Shown here: positions 21,207 through 33,900 of the stretch, one piece after another
Layout: every line of letters starts with the position of its first letter
Position numbering within the stretch: position 1 is the first letter of the stretch
From: Diplonema japonicum
Lineage: Eukaryota; Euglenozoa; Diplonemea; Diplonemida; Diplonemidae
Assembly: GCA_964019335.1 (NCBI GenBank)
Contig: OZ025671.1
Location: forward strand, 372,001-436,000
Length of the DNA stretch: 64,000 nucleotides
Direction of reading: 5' to 3'
The notes under the pieces: model-generated
Told to the model about the DNA's origin: nothing
The model's input: only the letters and a program-made list of their open reading frames with translations
The model's database searches: none
Translations under genes and position numbers: made by a program

Positions 21207-22406
21207 TCATCCCCTCAAACACACCGACTGATATTTCTTCGGAACGCCAATGCCGTTGTGGTTGCTGCTGTCGATGTCAAAGGATCGCATCCGCAGCACT
21301 GTGTCACCAGGGGATCTGGAACGATTGCGAGGGATTAAAGAAGCTGTGGATGGAGACGGGGTCCTGCTTTTCACAGACGGTGATCTACTGTAGTCGCTGG
21401 GTTGGGTTCGCTTCGAGGCGAGCGCACTACGCGGCTGCCTTGAGACCTCTTTGTGACCACCCTCAAGCTCTCTAGCCAACGCCTTGGAGAGCGAAACGAC
21501 TAGATCTACCTTAGCAGAATACATCCTGGCACCGTTCCCATTTTTTTTCACGAAATCGTGGAATAATGGGTCGCTCTGCAATTCTTGTGCTTTTTCGCAA
21601 AGCTCGATGATGGGGCCTCGGATGGACTTTGCCTTCGGAGCCGGGAGGGATCCCTTGCTCGTACTCTTTCTTTCAAACCCAGATAATTGCCGTTTTAACG
21701 ATTCCAGTATTGACTCCTTACCCTTCATGCTTTCTGTCAGGTTCTTTACTTTTTGCTTAAGCATTTGGTTTTCTTCCAGTATTCCATTGGACTCTTCCCT
21801 AGAAAGGTCGATTTGAGCATCGTTGTAGTAGCTTTCATCATCCCGCAGGGTTTTCAAAGCGGTTTGTGCGGTGTTGTATAAGCCTTCGAGGCGGGTGTTT
21901 TCTTTTGTTTTTTCTTTTAGTTTCAGGTTCAGATTTTGTATTTCTGTTTTGAGCCCGGTGGCATCCACGTGCTGGTGTTCCAGTTTCTTCTTCATTTTGC
22001 TTATAAGACGAAGGAGCTCTTCGTTCTTTTCCCGCGCGTCGCTCTCGCTTACAGCACGTAATCCTTGTATCACCTCCTCCCTTGGACGATGGTTAGCGCA
22101 GAGATATATCTCGCACACAGGGCATCTCCCAACCTCTTTCCCTTCTTCGACATGTTGCCTGCACACACGGCACAGAACTCCCCGTTGCACCCCGCATGGT
22201 TCTATTTTTACAACATTCGAATGCTCTCTGTAGCAGGTGTCTACGGGATGGGTTTTTAAATTCTTCTGCAGCAGCGGGATCTTCCCGACCTCCAGATCTA
22301 CCACGCACCTATCGCCTTCTTCTATTATCTTGCCCACCAAACCGTTCAAATGGAGGAATTGTTCCAACTTCAAACCCTCCACTTCCACCCATGAACCTTT
22401 TCGCAT
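21207..22406 (-). CDS. Zinc-finger coiled-coil protein with SH3-like N-terminus
   Basis: 399 residues from the ATG at 22406 (MRKGSWVEVEGLK), which lies directly after an A-rich run. Residues ~5-55 look like the small SH3-like domain 'V-GL...LNG..G.I.....R..V.L...I.L...NL'. Residues ~70-110 contain CRVCRQHVEEG then CPVCEIYLCANH, a RING/B-box-like Cys/His cluster of the pattern CxxC-x12-CxxC-x4-CxxH. A long coiled coil (~120-260) follows, then a Ser/Arg/Pro-rich tail with SRSPSVKSRTPSPS. The combination suggests a scaffold or regulatory protein; I do not recognise a named family. The coiled coil is rich in E, K and N as expected. Confidence 0.72.
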   Translation of the reverse strand: MRKGSWVEVEGLKLEQFLHLNGLVGKIIEEGDRCVVDLEVGKIPLLQKNLKTHPVDTCYREHSNVVKIEPCGVQRGVLCRVCRQHVEEGKEVGRCPVCEIYLCANHRPREEVIQGLRAVSESDAREKNEELLRLISKMKKKLEHQHVDATGLKTEIQNLNLKLKEKTKENTRLEGLYNTAQTALKTLRDDESYYNDAQIDLSREESNGILEENQMLKQKVKNLTESMKGKESILESLKRQLSGFERKSTSKGSLPAPKAKSIRGPIIELCEKAQELQSDPLFHDFVKKNGNGARMYSAKVDLVVSLSKALARELEGGHKEVSRQPRSALASKRTQPSDYSRSPSVKSRTPSPSTASLIPRNRSRSPGDTVLRMRSFDIDSSNHNGIGVPKKYQSVCLRG

Positions 22407-23070
22407 TTTTTTTTCTTTTTTTTTTTTTGCTGGTTTAAAGTGGTACGTACTCAGATCTTGAGGGTATCCATATTTGCCCAGTGGAGAGGCCGTAAGGCTC
22501 CAGTCTGCAGGGGGGCGTGCCACCCTCGGGACAGCACGTGGGCCGATGTTGTACCCCCTCCCCAGCAAAGTAACCTTAGCCAGTGGTTCGTGAAGCGCCT
22601 ATTGGCCGACAGCAAGAGATTTCCTTGCACAAAGCGAGCGAGCCAAGGTGCCCCCAGAACGGCCCTCCAGCCCCAAAGGACGCCAAGGTGAAGATTGGGA
22701 GGGTCTCCCAAGATTGGGAGTTTGTCACTCCGGTATTTTTCTCTCCGGAATTTTCGCTTTACAGTATTTTTTTCTTCTTTTTTTTTCCCAACGAAGGATT
22801 TTATGAAAAGAAGAATAACATGGTCATACAAAGAGAGGGAATGTGGGGGGGGGGGGGGGGGGGGAGATTTGTTTCGTGTTACCCCCCTTTTTTCTTTCCA
22901 ATTGCTTCTTCATAAGTTACCTCATCCAAAGCAAGGGGGGGGATTGAGCCCGAGATATTAAAAAGAACAAATATTTAATAAAAAAAAAGAAGAGTTTACA
23001 TATCGACCGTACATTACTTTATTCTTCCTTTCGTTGTAAAAAAAGAGAAGAAAAAGAAGAAGAAGGAAAG

Positions 23071-23103
<33 letters not shown>

Positions 23104-23684
23104 GCTGGCCGTTGTTTGTACGTGTCGGGGGGGAGTAGAAACCAGGAGAAGTTTTTAACCCGCAACAAGCTCGCTCCCTTTCGTTTAGACAAGTGAAAGA
23201 AGAAAAAAAATCTTTTTTGTATCGGAAAGAAGAAAAAAAATCTAAAAAAGGGGGGAGACACTATACATGGGGATGTCATAACGGGGGGGGGGGGGTGTTT
23301 TATATAAACAGTCATCATTGAAGAGACATATACACCAAGGTTTCTTTTGCTGTTCAAAGAACAGAGAAAAGTAAACACGAAAATAAACAAGCAGTGGTAA
23401 AACTTACAATAGAGAGCTCTCTACGCCACCCCTTCTAACCAAGCCACGAAGGGCTAGTGCTGCCCTGAAAATAATAATTTTGAAAACTTGTCGAGTGGTT
23501 TAAGAAAAAAAAAGAAAAAAAAAAACCGGCACAAGTAATGACAAGTTCTAATTTTCAAAAATTCGCATTTGAACATCTTTACTTGTTTTTTTTTTTTTTT
23601 TCCTAGGAGGGGGAAGAAGATGAAGCTAACAGCTATGAAACGTGAGGAGGACGAAGAGAGAAAGAAGAAGAAGAACGAAAGAAA
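22407..23684. other. Intergenic region with GC-rich island
   Basis: The part at 22440-22735 is GC-rich, free of homopolymers, and able to form several short stems; it is listed separately. The remainder (22740-23684) is A/T/G-run spacer (G-run near 22844-22864, A-run near 23071-23098) with no supported gene. Confidence 0.55.
22440..22735. other. GC-rich structured island (candidate ncRNA or unrecognised exon)
   Basis: About 295 nt with no homopolymer runs and composition like coding DNA, yet no frame with recognisable content. Possible local pairings include GGCCGTAAGGC, CAAGAGATTTCCTTG, and GCCAGTGG with a partner ending TTGGC. I could not match it to SRP RNA, RNase P/MRP, 5S rRNA or spliceosomal RNA signatures. 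It lies just 5' of the gene at 21207-22406, so a 5' UTR is also possible. Confidence 0.35.
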
Positions 23685-26605
23685 TCACTGCTGCTTTTCC
23701 CATTGGTTCAGGAACTCCCTCCAGTATTTCTTGGGCTGACCTTGGGCTTGGCCTTGACCCTGGTTCTGACCTTTTCTAGCAGGGCTTATATCTCTTCTAT
23801 GGGAGCCTTGTTTTTGGGCCTGCGGTGTTTGTTTTTGAACCTGAGGAGGTGTCTGTTGTGCTGGAGCTTGGTGTGCCCGTCCAGGTGTGACTGCATAGTG
23901 CCTCATGGAATGGGCCATAGGGGTTCGCATCTTAGGGACTACCGCAGCACTCGCTTCACTCCTCAGGTCAAGGGCACCAACCGTGTAGCTCGGTCCTATC
24001 GCTGAATGCAGTCGTGCCTCTAACTCCTGCGTCCTCTTCGACATGGCTTCTGCCTTCGCGTTAGCCACTGCCTCCGCTGTCTCTGCCCTTCGTACCATGT
24101 TCATGGCGTCCTGCAACGCTTGGCTCACTTCCGCCTGTGATGTGATGTGATGTGCAATATGTGAAGTGTGACGCATACCTCAACAGCTTTCATCTTGCTC
24201 GCTTTCTCGAAATCCTTTTTCCTCGGCTTCGAGGTCTCAGGTGTCATCCCATGCACCTCCGACGGGCTAATCGGTGGGCTGTCGCACGAGCTCTCCGGCA
24301 CAGGCGGCGGCGACTCCTCCCTCTCATCCGCGGCTATCACAGACGGTAGTGATGTAGTTGCTGCCGACAGCTGCGACATAGGTTCCAGCAGCTCATCTGT
24401 GGGCGTTGCGGACGCGATGGCGACTTCCACGGGCTCCGACTGCTGATGCCGAAGCCCCACTACCTCGGACATGAGGTTCTGTACAGCAGGCACGATGTAC
24501 GTGCCGTTGGGCCCCAGGTGCACCTTGATGCTGTCCTCGCTCGGAAAGGCGCTGACTGTGTCACTGCGGTCATCAAGGACCTGCTGCCCTATGTCGGTAA
24601 CTTGCGAAGACTGTGGAGCACTGCAGATGAAACTGTTTGCACTCATATTTTTGCTTGCCAACGTATTTCCGCTGCAAGCGGGCTTACCGCCCAAAGTGCT
24701 TGCTGGCTTGTCAACGTTGGACTGCTGTCGTGAATGGGAATGAAGCAGCTGATGCGATTGTTGGGTTGCAGGAAGGCTTTCCTGATAGATAGATGGCATG
24801 GAAGTAGTCGCGGTGGATTCGACTGTCGCACCGTCAGGTGGCGAGGGGCCGTCAGAGACAACACTCCTGTCGGCAGTGAAGCCTTTCGAGACCTCGCTGA
24901 TTGCGTCGTCGTTGTGGTGGGTGCGCAGTGCATCTGGCGACGGTGACGGTGCAGCTGTGCTGACCGGTGTGCCGTGGTAGAAAACTGGCGCGTTGGTGGA
25001 TTCGGCCCTCTTTGGAGGAGGCATGACCACAAGGGGTGAGGCCTTCTTGTACCTTTCGTGCACCTGCGGCGCAACGGGTGCGCCCCTACCTGGTGACACG
25101 TCCCGCCTTTCCTTTCCAGGCTGTGCTGCACTGAGGATCTTGAGGGCGGCGTCTACTAGGTCGCCGGCCTGCTTCACGGCGTTCTCGGCTCGCACTCTGC
25201 GTGGAATTCAAACCTCATAAAGCACATACCTGTCATCTTCTACAGCTGCTGCAGACTCTTGGACCTTCTTCTGCTCCGAGCGTGCTTTCTTTATTTGTCT
25301 ATTTATTTGTTCCATGGCATGCTTATTCCCCTCTGCTACTGCATGCATCTGCCCTGCCATTGTCGCATCCAGCGCTTGACGTTCCTGTGCAGCAAGAGCC
25401 GCTGCGTTCTGAGCTGCCATTCTTTCTCTTGTCGCCGCTTGCAAGGCCTGCTGGTTCTGCTCTTGCGTGTGCTGCAGAATCTGTGCCATGTCACTCGAGT
25501 ACAACTTGTTCTTCTGGCTGGCCTGCTGCAGCACTGCCTCAACACCCTCACGTTGCGCAATTGCATGCACAGCAGCCTGTTCTGCCAACAGCCTCTCACG
25601 CTTTGCCTGCTCTAGCAGCCGCTCTGCTTCCTGCTCTTTCTTCAAAGTGTATGCCGCAGCTTCTTTTTCTTTCTGTTCAGCAGCAGCGATGGCCGCAGCA
25701 GCCCGCTGTTCTGCCCGCCGTCTGGACCTCTCCTCATGCCCGCATCTTCTTGGTGGTGTCGGCATGGCGGCGGCCACGGGTGCATGGGGAAGTGTGATGG
25801 GGACGTAAGGCGTTTCCGTGTTTCCCTTCCCGAAGACGGACCTGTCGCTGATGGGAGCCACGGGCATTGGGGCAGGCAAAGAAACTGGTGTGGGTGTCTT
25901 TGCAGAAGGAACAGTGGAGGGCTTGGGTGTAGGCTTAGGAGAGGGCTTCGGCGTGGGTCTGGGAGTGGGCTTCGGAGTTGGTATCGGGGTGGTTTGTACA
26001 CCCGTGTCCTCTACTGGCGTAGCTTGGGTGGCAGCATGGATTTGAGGTGCTTGCATAGGAGTAAGCGTGTGCCGCTGCGTCTGGCGTGGCTCGGGGTGCA
26101 GGGGAGGTGGGGTTTGGTAGGGTGAAGGCTTTGGCGTCCAGTACCTCTTAGGGTGTATGGGTGGCCTAAGCGATACCTCTTCCTCTTCCTCTTCCTCGTA
26201 GCTCGACTCTTCCTCACTTTCGTACTGATGTCTCTGTGGCTGTTCATGCCCCTTTGCTGGCTGCGGTGCAAGTTCTTTCAAGATTTTTGCAGCTCTCCGT
26301 TTCGCTTCGGCAGGAGGGCACGCAGCGAGGAGGTCGGGGTCTATGTGGTGGATTTTCTTAGCGACGGCCTCTGCGTCAGCGTGGGAGTGCATCTTTGCCG
26401 GTCCAGATGAAAAGGGCCCCAGGGTGGAGGGGGGCCGTGCGGAGCAGTCGCCACATGACATCGTTGGGACACCGTGGATGCACACCCCGCCGCGCACGGG
26501 GGACACACCCATCTGGTTCAGCCCGGCTGCCTTGGCATCCGGCGGGGGGGGCATCATGGAAGGCTCCAACTCTGGCTCAGGTGCATAGTTCCTTATCTTC
26601 GACAT
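23685..26605 (-). CDS. Pro-rich coiled-coil protein (three exons)
   Basis: Exons are 26605..25230, 25196..24179 and 24134..23685. They are joined across a 33-nt phase-2 intron (GTATG...CGCAG) and a 44-nt phase-0 intron (GTATG...CACAG), giving 947 residues. The N-terminus holds CIHGVPTMSCGDC, which could bind a metal. An acidic ESEEESSYEEEEEEE patch and a (P-T/S-P-K-P/R)n stretch (residues ~205-245) follow. A long Ala/Gln/Glu-rich coiled coil (~290-465) then spans the first splice site. The middle is Ser/Pro/Thr-rich and probably disordered; a second short coiled coil after the last intron and a Gln-rich tail close the protein. No catalytic domain is seen. The length and layout suit a structural or scaffold protein; the function is unknown. 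Confidence 0.78.
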
Positions 26606-26831
26606 TATGCATGCGATTCCCCCGTCCTAGGTAATAATATCCCCCCCCCCCCCCCCCCAAACAAAAGTATCGCAAAAAAAAAAGAACAAAAAATTCGATC
26701 AAGGTGACACAAATAAAACGGTGCTCAGTATGACATCACTACAGTCGGCACCAAGTGTACCATAAAGCACACGGGTGGGGGTGTTTGTAGTCAAAGGCTC
26801 GGACAGCTTCCTCTTACCTGCTGCATGAAAC

Positions 26832-27557
26832 TCATGAAACAAGTCGCTTCCGTCTGCGGTCCTCCCACACGGGATGCGCTTCCCAGGCTTTGCCTCGCCA
26901 CTGGCGGGCATCGGAATCCCACAGGCCCTTGCGGTGCTTGTCCTCTTCAGTCCACCTTCCCGTGCGTCTGTAAGGGTCTGCCTTCCAGACGGCATATAGT
27001 TCTACAGCAATGTTAAAGGCTTTCCATGCTGAGAGCCAAGCTTCGTAAGCAGGTTGGAGGTTTGGGCTGTGTTCAACTGACTCATAGGCACAACGAAACG
27101 CTCGCCATTCGATCAAGGCGGCGGTGAAGGCGGCTTTGTTGGCTTTGTCGGTTTCCTCTCGAAGAGCTTCTTCCTGCTGCTGCCGAAGAAGTTCGTCCTC
27201 CCTTCGCCTCCGCTCTTCTTCAAGCCAGCTCAAAATGTCTTTGTTCCTCTCAGGGTCAGCACGGTGATATGCATCTTTTAGTTCGTCGTCTTCATCAAAA
27301 ACAGCTGATGTGTTGCTTGTTCGTCCGCCATGCACGGTCCCCTGCTTCTTACTTCTCTTTTGGATTCTTGCTTCTCTTTTTAGCATTTGATAGGTGTCGT
27401 TAATCTCTTTCATGGAACCATCCCTCCCTCCTCTGTCAGGGTGGTGCTCCTTCGCCAGCTCGATGTACTTCTTCCGCACTTCAGTTTCGGTGGCATCCTT
27501 GCTGAGCCCAAACAGCGACCTCGCACATTTTGCTATGCATTCTGTTCTTTTGAACAT
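26832..27557 (-). CDS. J-domain (DnaJ/HSP40-type) protein
   Basis: 241 residues in one frame. Residues ~12-65 form a J domain: SLFGLSKDATETEVRKKYIE, then the diagnostic HPD tripeptide in AKEHHPDRGGRDG, then helix IV-like NDTYQMLKRE. J domains stimulate the ATPase of HSP70 partners. After the J domain comes a charged helix (EEERRRREDELLRQQQEEAL) and a Trp-rich C-terminal region (residues ~150-235, with YEAWLSAWKAF and RQWRGKAWEAHPVWEDRR). I do not recognise that region, and it may bind the client. No zinc-binding or signal sequence is seen, so the protein is probably cytosolic. The ATG is followed directly by MFKRTECIAKCARSLFG, which could also act as a weak targeting sequence. Confidence 0.87.
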   Translation of the reverse strand: MFKRTECIAKCARSLFGLSKDATETEVRKKYIELAKEHHPDRGGRDGSMKEINDTYQMLKREARIQKRSKKQGTVHGGRTSNTSAVFDEDDELKDAYHRADPERNKDILSWLEEERRRREDELLRQQQEEALREETDKANKAAFTAALIEWRAFRCAYESVEHSPNLQPAYEAWLSAWKAFNIAVELYAVWKADPYRRTGRWTEEDKHRKGLWDSDARQWRGKAWEAHPVWEDRRRKRLVS

Positions 27558-27935
27558 TGCATTTTTTCCTTCTTTTTTTTTCCTCCTTTTTTTATTCTTC
27601 TACCCCTTTTCTTCTTGGGGGGGGGGGGGGGGGGGGTCCAGCGGGGGGGCTGAAATGAAATATTAAAAACCAATTCAAAGCGATAGCGACAATATACAAT
27701 AGCAACCGTGGCTGTCTTTCTATTCTCTCTCCTTCGATCCCTCTTTTCTTTTTTACCTCCAATTTTTTTCTTTGTTTTTTTCTTCAACCGCATTAAAGGG
27801 GGGATATAAAACGAAAAGCTAAAAAATAAAAAAATATGGATGAATAGACATGAGATGTTACAATTTTTGGACAATGGGTGGACACAGGGAAAAATCTTTT
27901 TTTATCTATTAGGGAGAAGGGGGAGGGTGGATTCC
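27558..27935. other. Short low-complexity spacer
   Basis: Contains a G-run near 27619-27636 and A/T-rich sequence between the J-domain gene and the 3' end of the IP3-receptor gene. Nothing recognisable. Confidence 0.6.
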
Positions 27936-30900
27936 TTAACTTAGCGCAAAACTACCACCAAAGCCACCAGACCCGCTAAGTGCATGAGAAGAGTTCCCTC
28001 TAGCGGAGTAGGCAAAGCTAAGCTGGTTCAGAGGTGCAACACTTGAAGGGTGTTTACGGGTGCTTGCTTGTTTACCAACTGACTGATTGATATCGCGAAC
28101 GGCTCGAGAAAGCTCCCCGAGTTGATTCCTGATCTCTTGAACATCTTTAGAGGTTAAGGTCATCCCCTCCGTAATCTGTTAAACAAGTAAAAACCCAAAT
28201 TCCCTTTATCACATACTCGAGTATCCATATCTTCCAAGGTTCTGACCATGTCTTGCCCATGCAACTGTTCACTGCTCTCTGCTTTTTTTTTTTTTTTTTT
28301 TTTTTTAATTTTTGAAACCCCGCACCTTCAGTCTCTTGCTTTTTGTGATCCACCGCCAGCGCCTTGTTCAAAGGAAAGAACGATAGGTCCATCGTCTTTA
28401 CTTTCTCATAGACATACGACTCTTGTCCGTTAAATTCACTGACTTCCTTCAGCCGAAGGTGGTGCAAGAAGAACACGTAGAGCCACATGTTGTGGTCTTC
28501 CTTAATGTGGTTTCGGAACCCGTCTGCGTGCCTGTACAGATTTCTTTTAAAAAGGATTTATTTCTTCTTATACCTGTCAAACTCCGAGGCTTCAATCCCG
28601 CATATAAAGCACTTTGTGCGGATGTCCTCTTCGACAGCTTGTCGTTGAGATCGCAGTTCCGCAAAAGTGTCAATGATGATACCTTTTTTTTTCTTCTCTT
28701 TTTTTTTCCCCTCGTTAACATACCAAAGATGATGTTCAGAAGAATGACGATGACAAGAAGGAAGAACAGGACCTCAAAGGCCATCTGCATGCCGTACATG
28801 TGTTCGGACCACCCAGGGTCTGTCATGTGGTCCCCCAGGCCCCCATCCGACCGAACGCCATGGGTCAGTGCGTACGAGAAGCACCGTATCAGAGTGCTGC
28901 AGACAGGGTCACCGTTCTCAGACTTCAACGCATCGCGGAAAAAAATATAGGCAACCACAGAGAACAGGTACACGACCACCATCCCTAGCACGCAGGTCAA
29001 CAGCAGTGCCTTCCCATTCTGGGTCACTGCTCTGATCACGTTGTGTAGTACGTCGGAAGCTCGTGCGATGCTCACCAGATGCACCGACAAGAACAACGGG
29101 CGGTAGTACCCCAGCACAGCCAGCGCTATCATCGTCAAATAATAGTAAAACGAGGGTGTTACAAGACATGTCTGCAGCACCGCTGCGGTGTGTTGCACAA
29201 CAGGATCGAATGGTGTTAGCAGAGCGGATGCTTTCTTATCACTCTTCTGCCGTACTTCTGCCACCTCTGCGCTCCTCTCTGTGCTGCTTGTCGCGGTCGT
29301 CGCATTCGACTTCGGCGAATCGTTCGGTGTTTGCGGTGCCGACGCGGTGTCCGCATCGCACCCTATGTTCCTCCTCGGGGATTTATGTAGCTCCCCGTCT
29401 GCCTTTGACACCTTTGCGGAAGCTTGTTTGAACCTCTTGTACGCAAGCATCGGTGCCTCTGATGTGAGAAAACACCCAATGCACACCCACAGCAAGAGTA
29501 ACTGCAGTACAGCACATAATTGAATGTACCCAGACAGGCCAGTGTCATTACCCTCAACCCAGTCCTCCACCACGATCAAGACGTTGACGAAAATAGCAAC
29601 GTAAAGCATCAACATCTCGCAGCTCTCTCCGTACAGCCTGTACAGCGTGCGCAGACATTTTGCAAGGTCCTTCCCGCGCACGATGTGCGACAACATGGTG
29701 GCGGTGCTGTCTCGGGTGAACCACTTATCGGTGTACTCCACTTCGTAGATCAAAAGGTCGCCTTTGTCGAAGAAGTCTATGATACGCTCTGTCGATGTGT
29801 TGCGCCGCACAGTCCACAACAGCTCGTACTTGGTCCGCTCACTAAGGCCTGGTGCCACGCACAGTTCCGGTATCCTGAAGTACACCCTCTCCACGTCGGC
29901 ACCCCTGCATATCTCGATACGCCCTGTGCGCTCTTTGAAGTACCTAGTGCCATCCGTGTCGATCAGGTAGTCCAACGATGGTTGGTACGTCTGCAATGTC
30001 TTGAACAATATGAAGATCGAGAAGCCCAGCTCAAGTGCGTACTCTGCCTTGTCATTGTCGCCCTGAGCGTCGGCAAGCACCTTCATGTCCCACACCTCGT
30101 ACAGCGTGTCGCGGAACACCTCAAGGTCAAGGCCCTGGTTGCCCGTCATCATGGCGACGATCGACTGGTCGGTGCCGCCCTCCAAGAGAGACAGTACTGT
30201 GGCCACAGCGGCGGTCCGGATCTGGTCCACAAGCTCAGGTCGCGTACTTTGAACTAAAAAAAAGTCGACCCCACCTCCGTCACCCGGTGATTGGAATACA
30301 GCGTTCACTGCCAAGCACATCCCCCCATGGACGACGCATAACTGGTTTTCGATGACAGGCCCCTGACAGTACTCTGTTAGTGTATTGTACGTCTGCAGTG
30401 CGATCTCTGCCATGAACTCATCGATATGTGCGACCTGCAGCACTGCCGTCAGGAAGCACAGCGACTCGTTCACCAAGTTGAAGGAGTGCACGTTGTCGCC
30501 CTGCTCGCGCAGGTAGTTCTGCAGCTCGGTGTTGTGCCCTTCGCAGAACAGCTGCAGGTATCGCATCACCTCCTTCGTGTGGAACAGGTTCTTCGTTTTG
30601 TAGAGAGCCGTCTTTGTGTAGTCGACGGTGCTCCTAGTGTGCTCGAGGAACGGCGGAGTGTTTTGCAGGCGGGAAGGTTTAGTGTACGGGGATAAGGCGA
30701 CAGCTTTCTTAAGACTCACCCGCCTGCCACGGAGGTAAGAGCCTGACTCCACGCTTTGCATGAAGGAGATGGCGTCTCTGATTCTGTCCATTAAGGACTT
30801 GAACAGAACCTCGTCATCGCGAGAAAGGAAATAGAGAGCGAGGGATCGCTGTACTTGGTAGTTTCCGCCCTCCAGCAATGCAATACCGCACTCGAGACCG

Positions 30901-33900
30901 TTTTTGATGACGTCTGAGTTTCTTGATTCGATCAAGACAGCGATGTCAGCTGTTAGGCCCAAGTCGTCGAGGAGGTTCTGGCAATCCGTCAGCGTGAAAG
31001 GGATACCGTTGCCCCGCATAAGATTCCCTTCTGCAGCCATGTTCAGTACGGTGGTGAAAGTACGCAGAAGCACCACACACAGGTCATCCCCTTTCGGCAC
31101 TTCCTTCAAGTGGCGGAACAAATTTATCACATAACTATACTTGCGATCAGGCGGACCCTTCGGGTCCATGAGGTGCGACATTACGTAGTTGGCCATCGCA
31201 GTGATGCTCGAGTCGTCGATGTCAGCAAGTGTGTCTGATGTGTCGCAGCCAAGAGATTCCGAGAACGCGCGGTACAGCGTTTCAAGGGAGCGTCTGTAGA
31301 GCACAGAGTTCCCTTCGTAGAGCGTGGTCTCGAGCAGTATGTTGACAAGCAGGTCGTGTCCCTGCTTGTTGCCAAAACGGATCTCGGATATCCATGCCCG
31401 GAAGTCGTAGCCAGCCTCGCCTTCCTTGTCCATGATTTTCATGATCAGCTTGCAGACCTCAACCTTCGTGTTCATCACCACCATCGACACCTCGTTGTGA
31501 GTAAAGACGGTCATCTTCGCCTTCGGGCGAGCAACGCCTTGTCGCTTCCTGCCGAAGAACGACTGCCGATGCCCAGGGTCGGTGTTACTCCTACGCTTCA
31601 AGATCTTATTCAGCCACATGGACTGCGAGGCTCCGTTGCACATATTTTCATCGACGTAAGGCGCGCGCGTCGTGTTGATCGCATCGAGAACATCGCTGGA
31701 AGGGTCCAGCAGCCGTAGCAGCCAGGTCAGCATTTCCTTCATTTCGAAGGCTTCGTACATGGACATCTTCAGCATTTCCTGCACGAGTTTCAAGACCTCT
31801 GTAAGAAACACGTTTCTCGCAAGGCACTCCGTTACCATGACATAGTTGTCTTTGATGATATGCAGCAGCACTTTCTTCAAGCACAGGACGTACCTCTCAT
31901 TGCCCTTCCGTGGGAATTGCACGCCCTCGTCTGTGTTGATGGACACTGACCTCTTAATCGAGTCATCGCTCGCAGCTGCTACGTATAGGTAGCGTGTGAT
32001 GGTGGCATAAGCTGTTCGGATATTATCACACTCAGGTGTTCCAAAGTCCATGTGTATGCCGGTCAAGGCTTCTTGGAAGCTGATCATCTTGCTGACCTTT
32101 GAGCGTGTGTTGCTGTCACCGTCCACGCACAACATCGACCACAGTATCAACATGCCTTCGAAGTGCTTCACGTACGGCTGGTTGTCGTCTTGCGAAACGA
32201 TGAACTCCTTTACGGGCATCCACCCCTTCTTTCTCTTCCCTTCAGTGTCTCTGTTGTCTGTTAGTACCGGTGTCGACACAGGTGTGCTTGCGACGTCTTC
32301 CTCTCTAATGTCCTGCCGCAGATACGACAGGTCGCCATCGTCGTGTGACCACGCATCCTCGTCACTGTTCTCTTCTTCCTCTTCTTCTTCTTCGTTATCT
32401 GTAAATCCGTCGCGCTTCACGAATGTCGACGTGTGAGGTATGTCTTCCAAGTCCATGTGAACTGAGAAGCTCATGTCGGCAGTAGGCTTCCGTGTGAGCA
32501 AGCGAGAGGGGGACTTATCCCAATTAGTGCTGGGCTTTATCCATAACTGTCCCTTGTGCACCCGTGTGGGGAACACAACGCCCTCTGTGTTTTCCAACTT
32601 TTCCATGATGATGTTTTGATTCTGCTGCATGCCTACCTCCTCGCCTCCCGGTGCCACAGTGCATATGCATGCGCACGACAGGAGCTCCAAGTAAGGTGTG
32701 GGCGAGATATATGTTATAAGCTGCTGCTCTTTCAGTTTATACAGCAGTGCATAGTTATTCCTGTAGATGCCCACGAGTGTCTTCACTGCATCGTATTCGC
32801 ATGGAAGCTGAGACTCAATGAAGGGGATGTACGGTGCGAGTTTCACTGCGAGCGACACGTCGTCTTGGATCATGTTCTTCAGCAGCTGGTAGGACAGCTG
32901 AAAGAGCCTCGTGTACAACCTGTTCTCCAGGTTGCAGTCCATCTGGATCGGCACTTGAAGGATCTTCAGTACCCACAGATGTATGTTCTGAGAGAACAGA
33001 ATGCACTGCTTGTCATGATTCATTGCAGCCTTCGCACCGAACGTGTTTTTGCTGGACTCGGTGCAGAATCTGATCAGAGACTTCAAACATTCAATGGCAT
33101 TGCTGACGATAGTGTTGTCATGGCTTGGTGGCTCGACAGGAACTCTGCATTGCTTCTTCTTCCCAATCGGGAGTGATTCAGGGCTCGGAAGTCCAATCAA
33201 CGGGCTGCCTAACGTAGCGCCTTCATTAGGCTTTTCGGATGAAGTCACCCAGCTGTGGATGGTCTTCCCGAGAGACGCCCGCATGGTGCAGATGGTGATG
33301 AGTCTCTCGAACTCTATCTTCGACGCCTGCCGCACGGCGAAAACTGCTTCGTAGGCGACTTCGTCCGCAAGCTTTGGCTGTACCTTTGTGGTGGAAGAGA
33401 AGCCTAGGATACTGTCTTGGTTTTCCGTGTCGAGGTGAAGCCATTTCCGCGAGTGAACGAATTGTATCCTGCAGTAGCTGGAGGTGATGAGCATGCCTGC
33501 CTCCTCTGCGGAATTCTGGATGGTGTTAACAGGGTGGAACACCACAACCGTGTGGGGGTTCGTCGGGTCCGACGAGATGGTGAGCTTATGTGCGTTGTCC
33601 CTTGCATCGACTGTGAGATACCCGGAAGATGCGATGTGCCGGATGCGGTAAGCCTTCCTGTTTTGAAGCCATCCTACAGGTCCCCCGCGGGAGGGGTCGA
33701 TGTACTCGATGAGCCACAAGGCGTTAGAGGAGTGCGGGAAGTCAGCTACAACGTATGACGTGGACGACTCCCGAGGTGAGGCATTTGTGTCGTAGTACAG
33801 TTTGTGTACACCACCAGTGTCATTTAAGAAGGCCTCTGACACTGCCTTCCCAGGACGCGGGCACGACCTGACGTCACGTGCGACGAACGGTTTGTGCTTC

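Noticed and set aside
26699..26995. 98-codon minus-strand frame overlapping the J-domain gene's 3' end
   Set aside because: It is an alternative frame of the J-domain gene and has no domain or motif.
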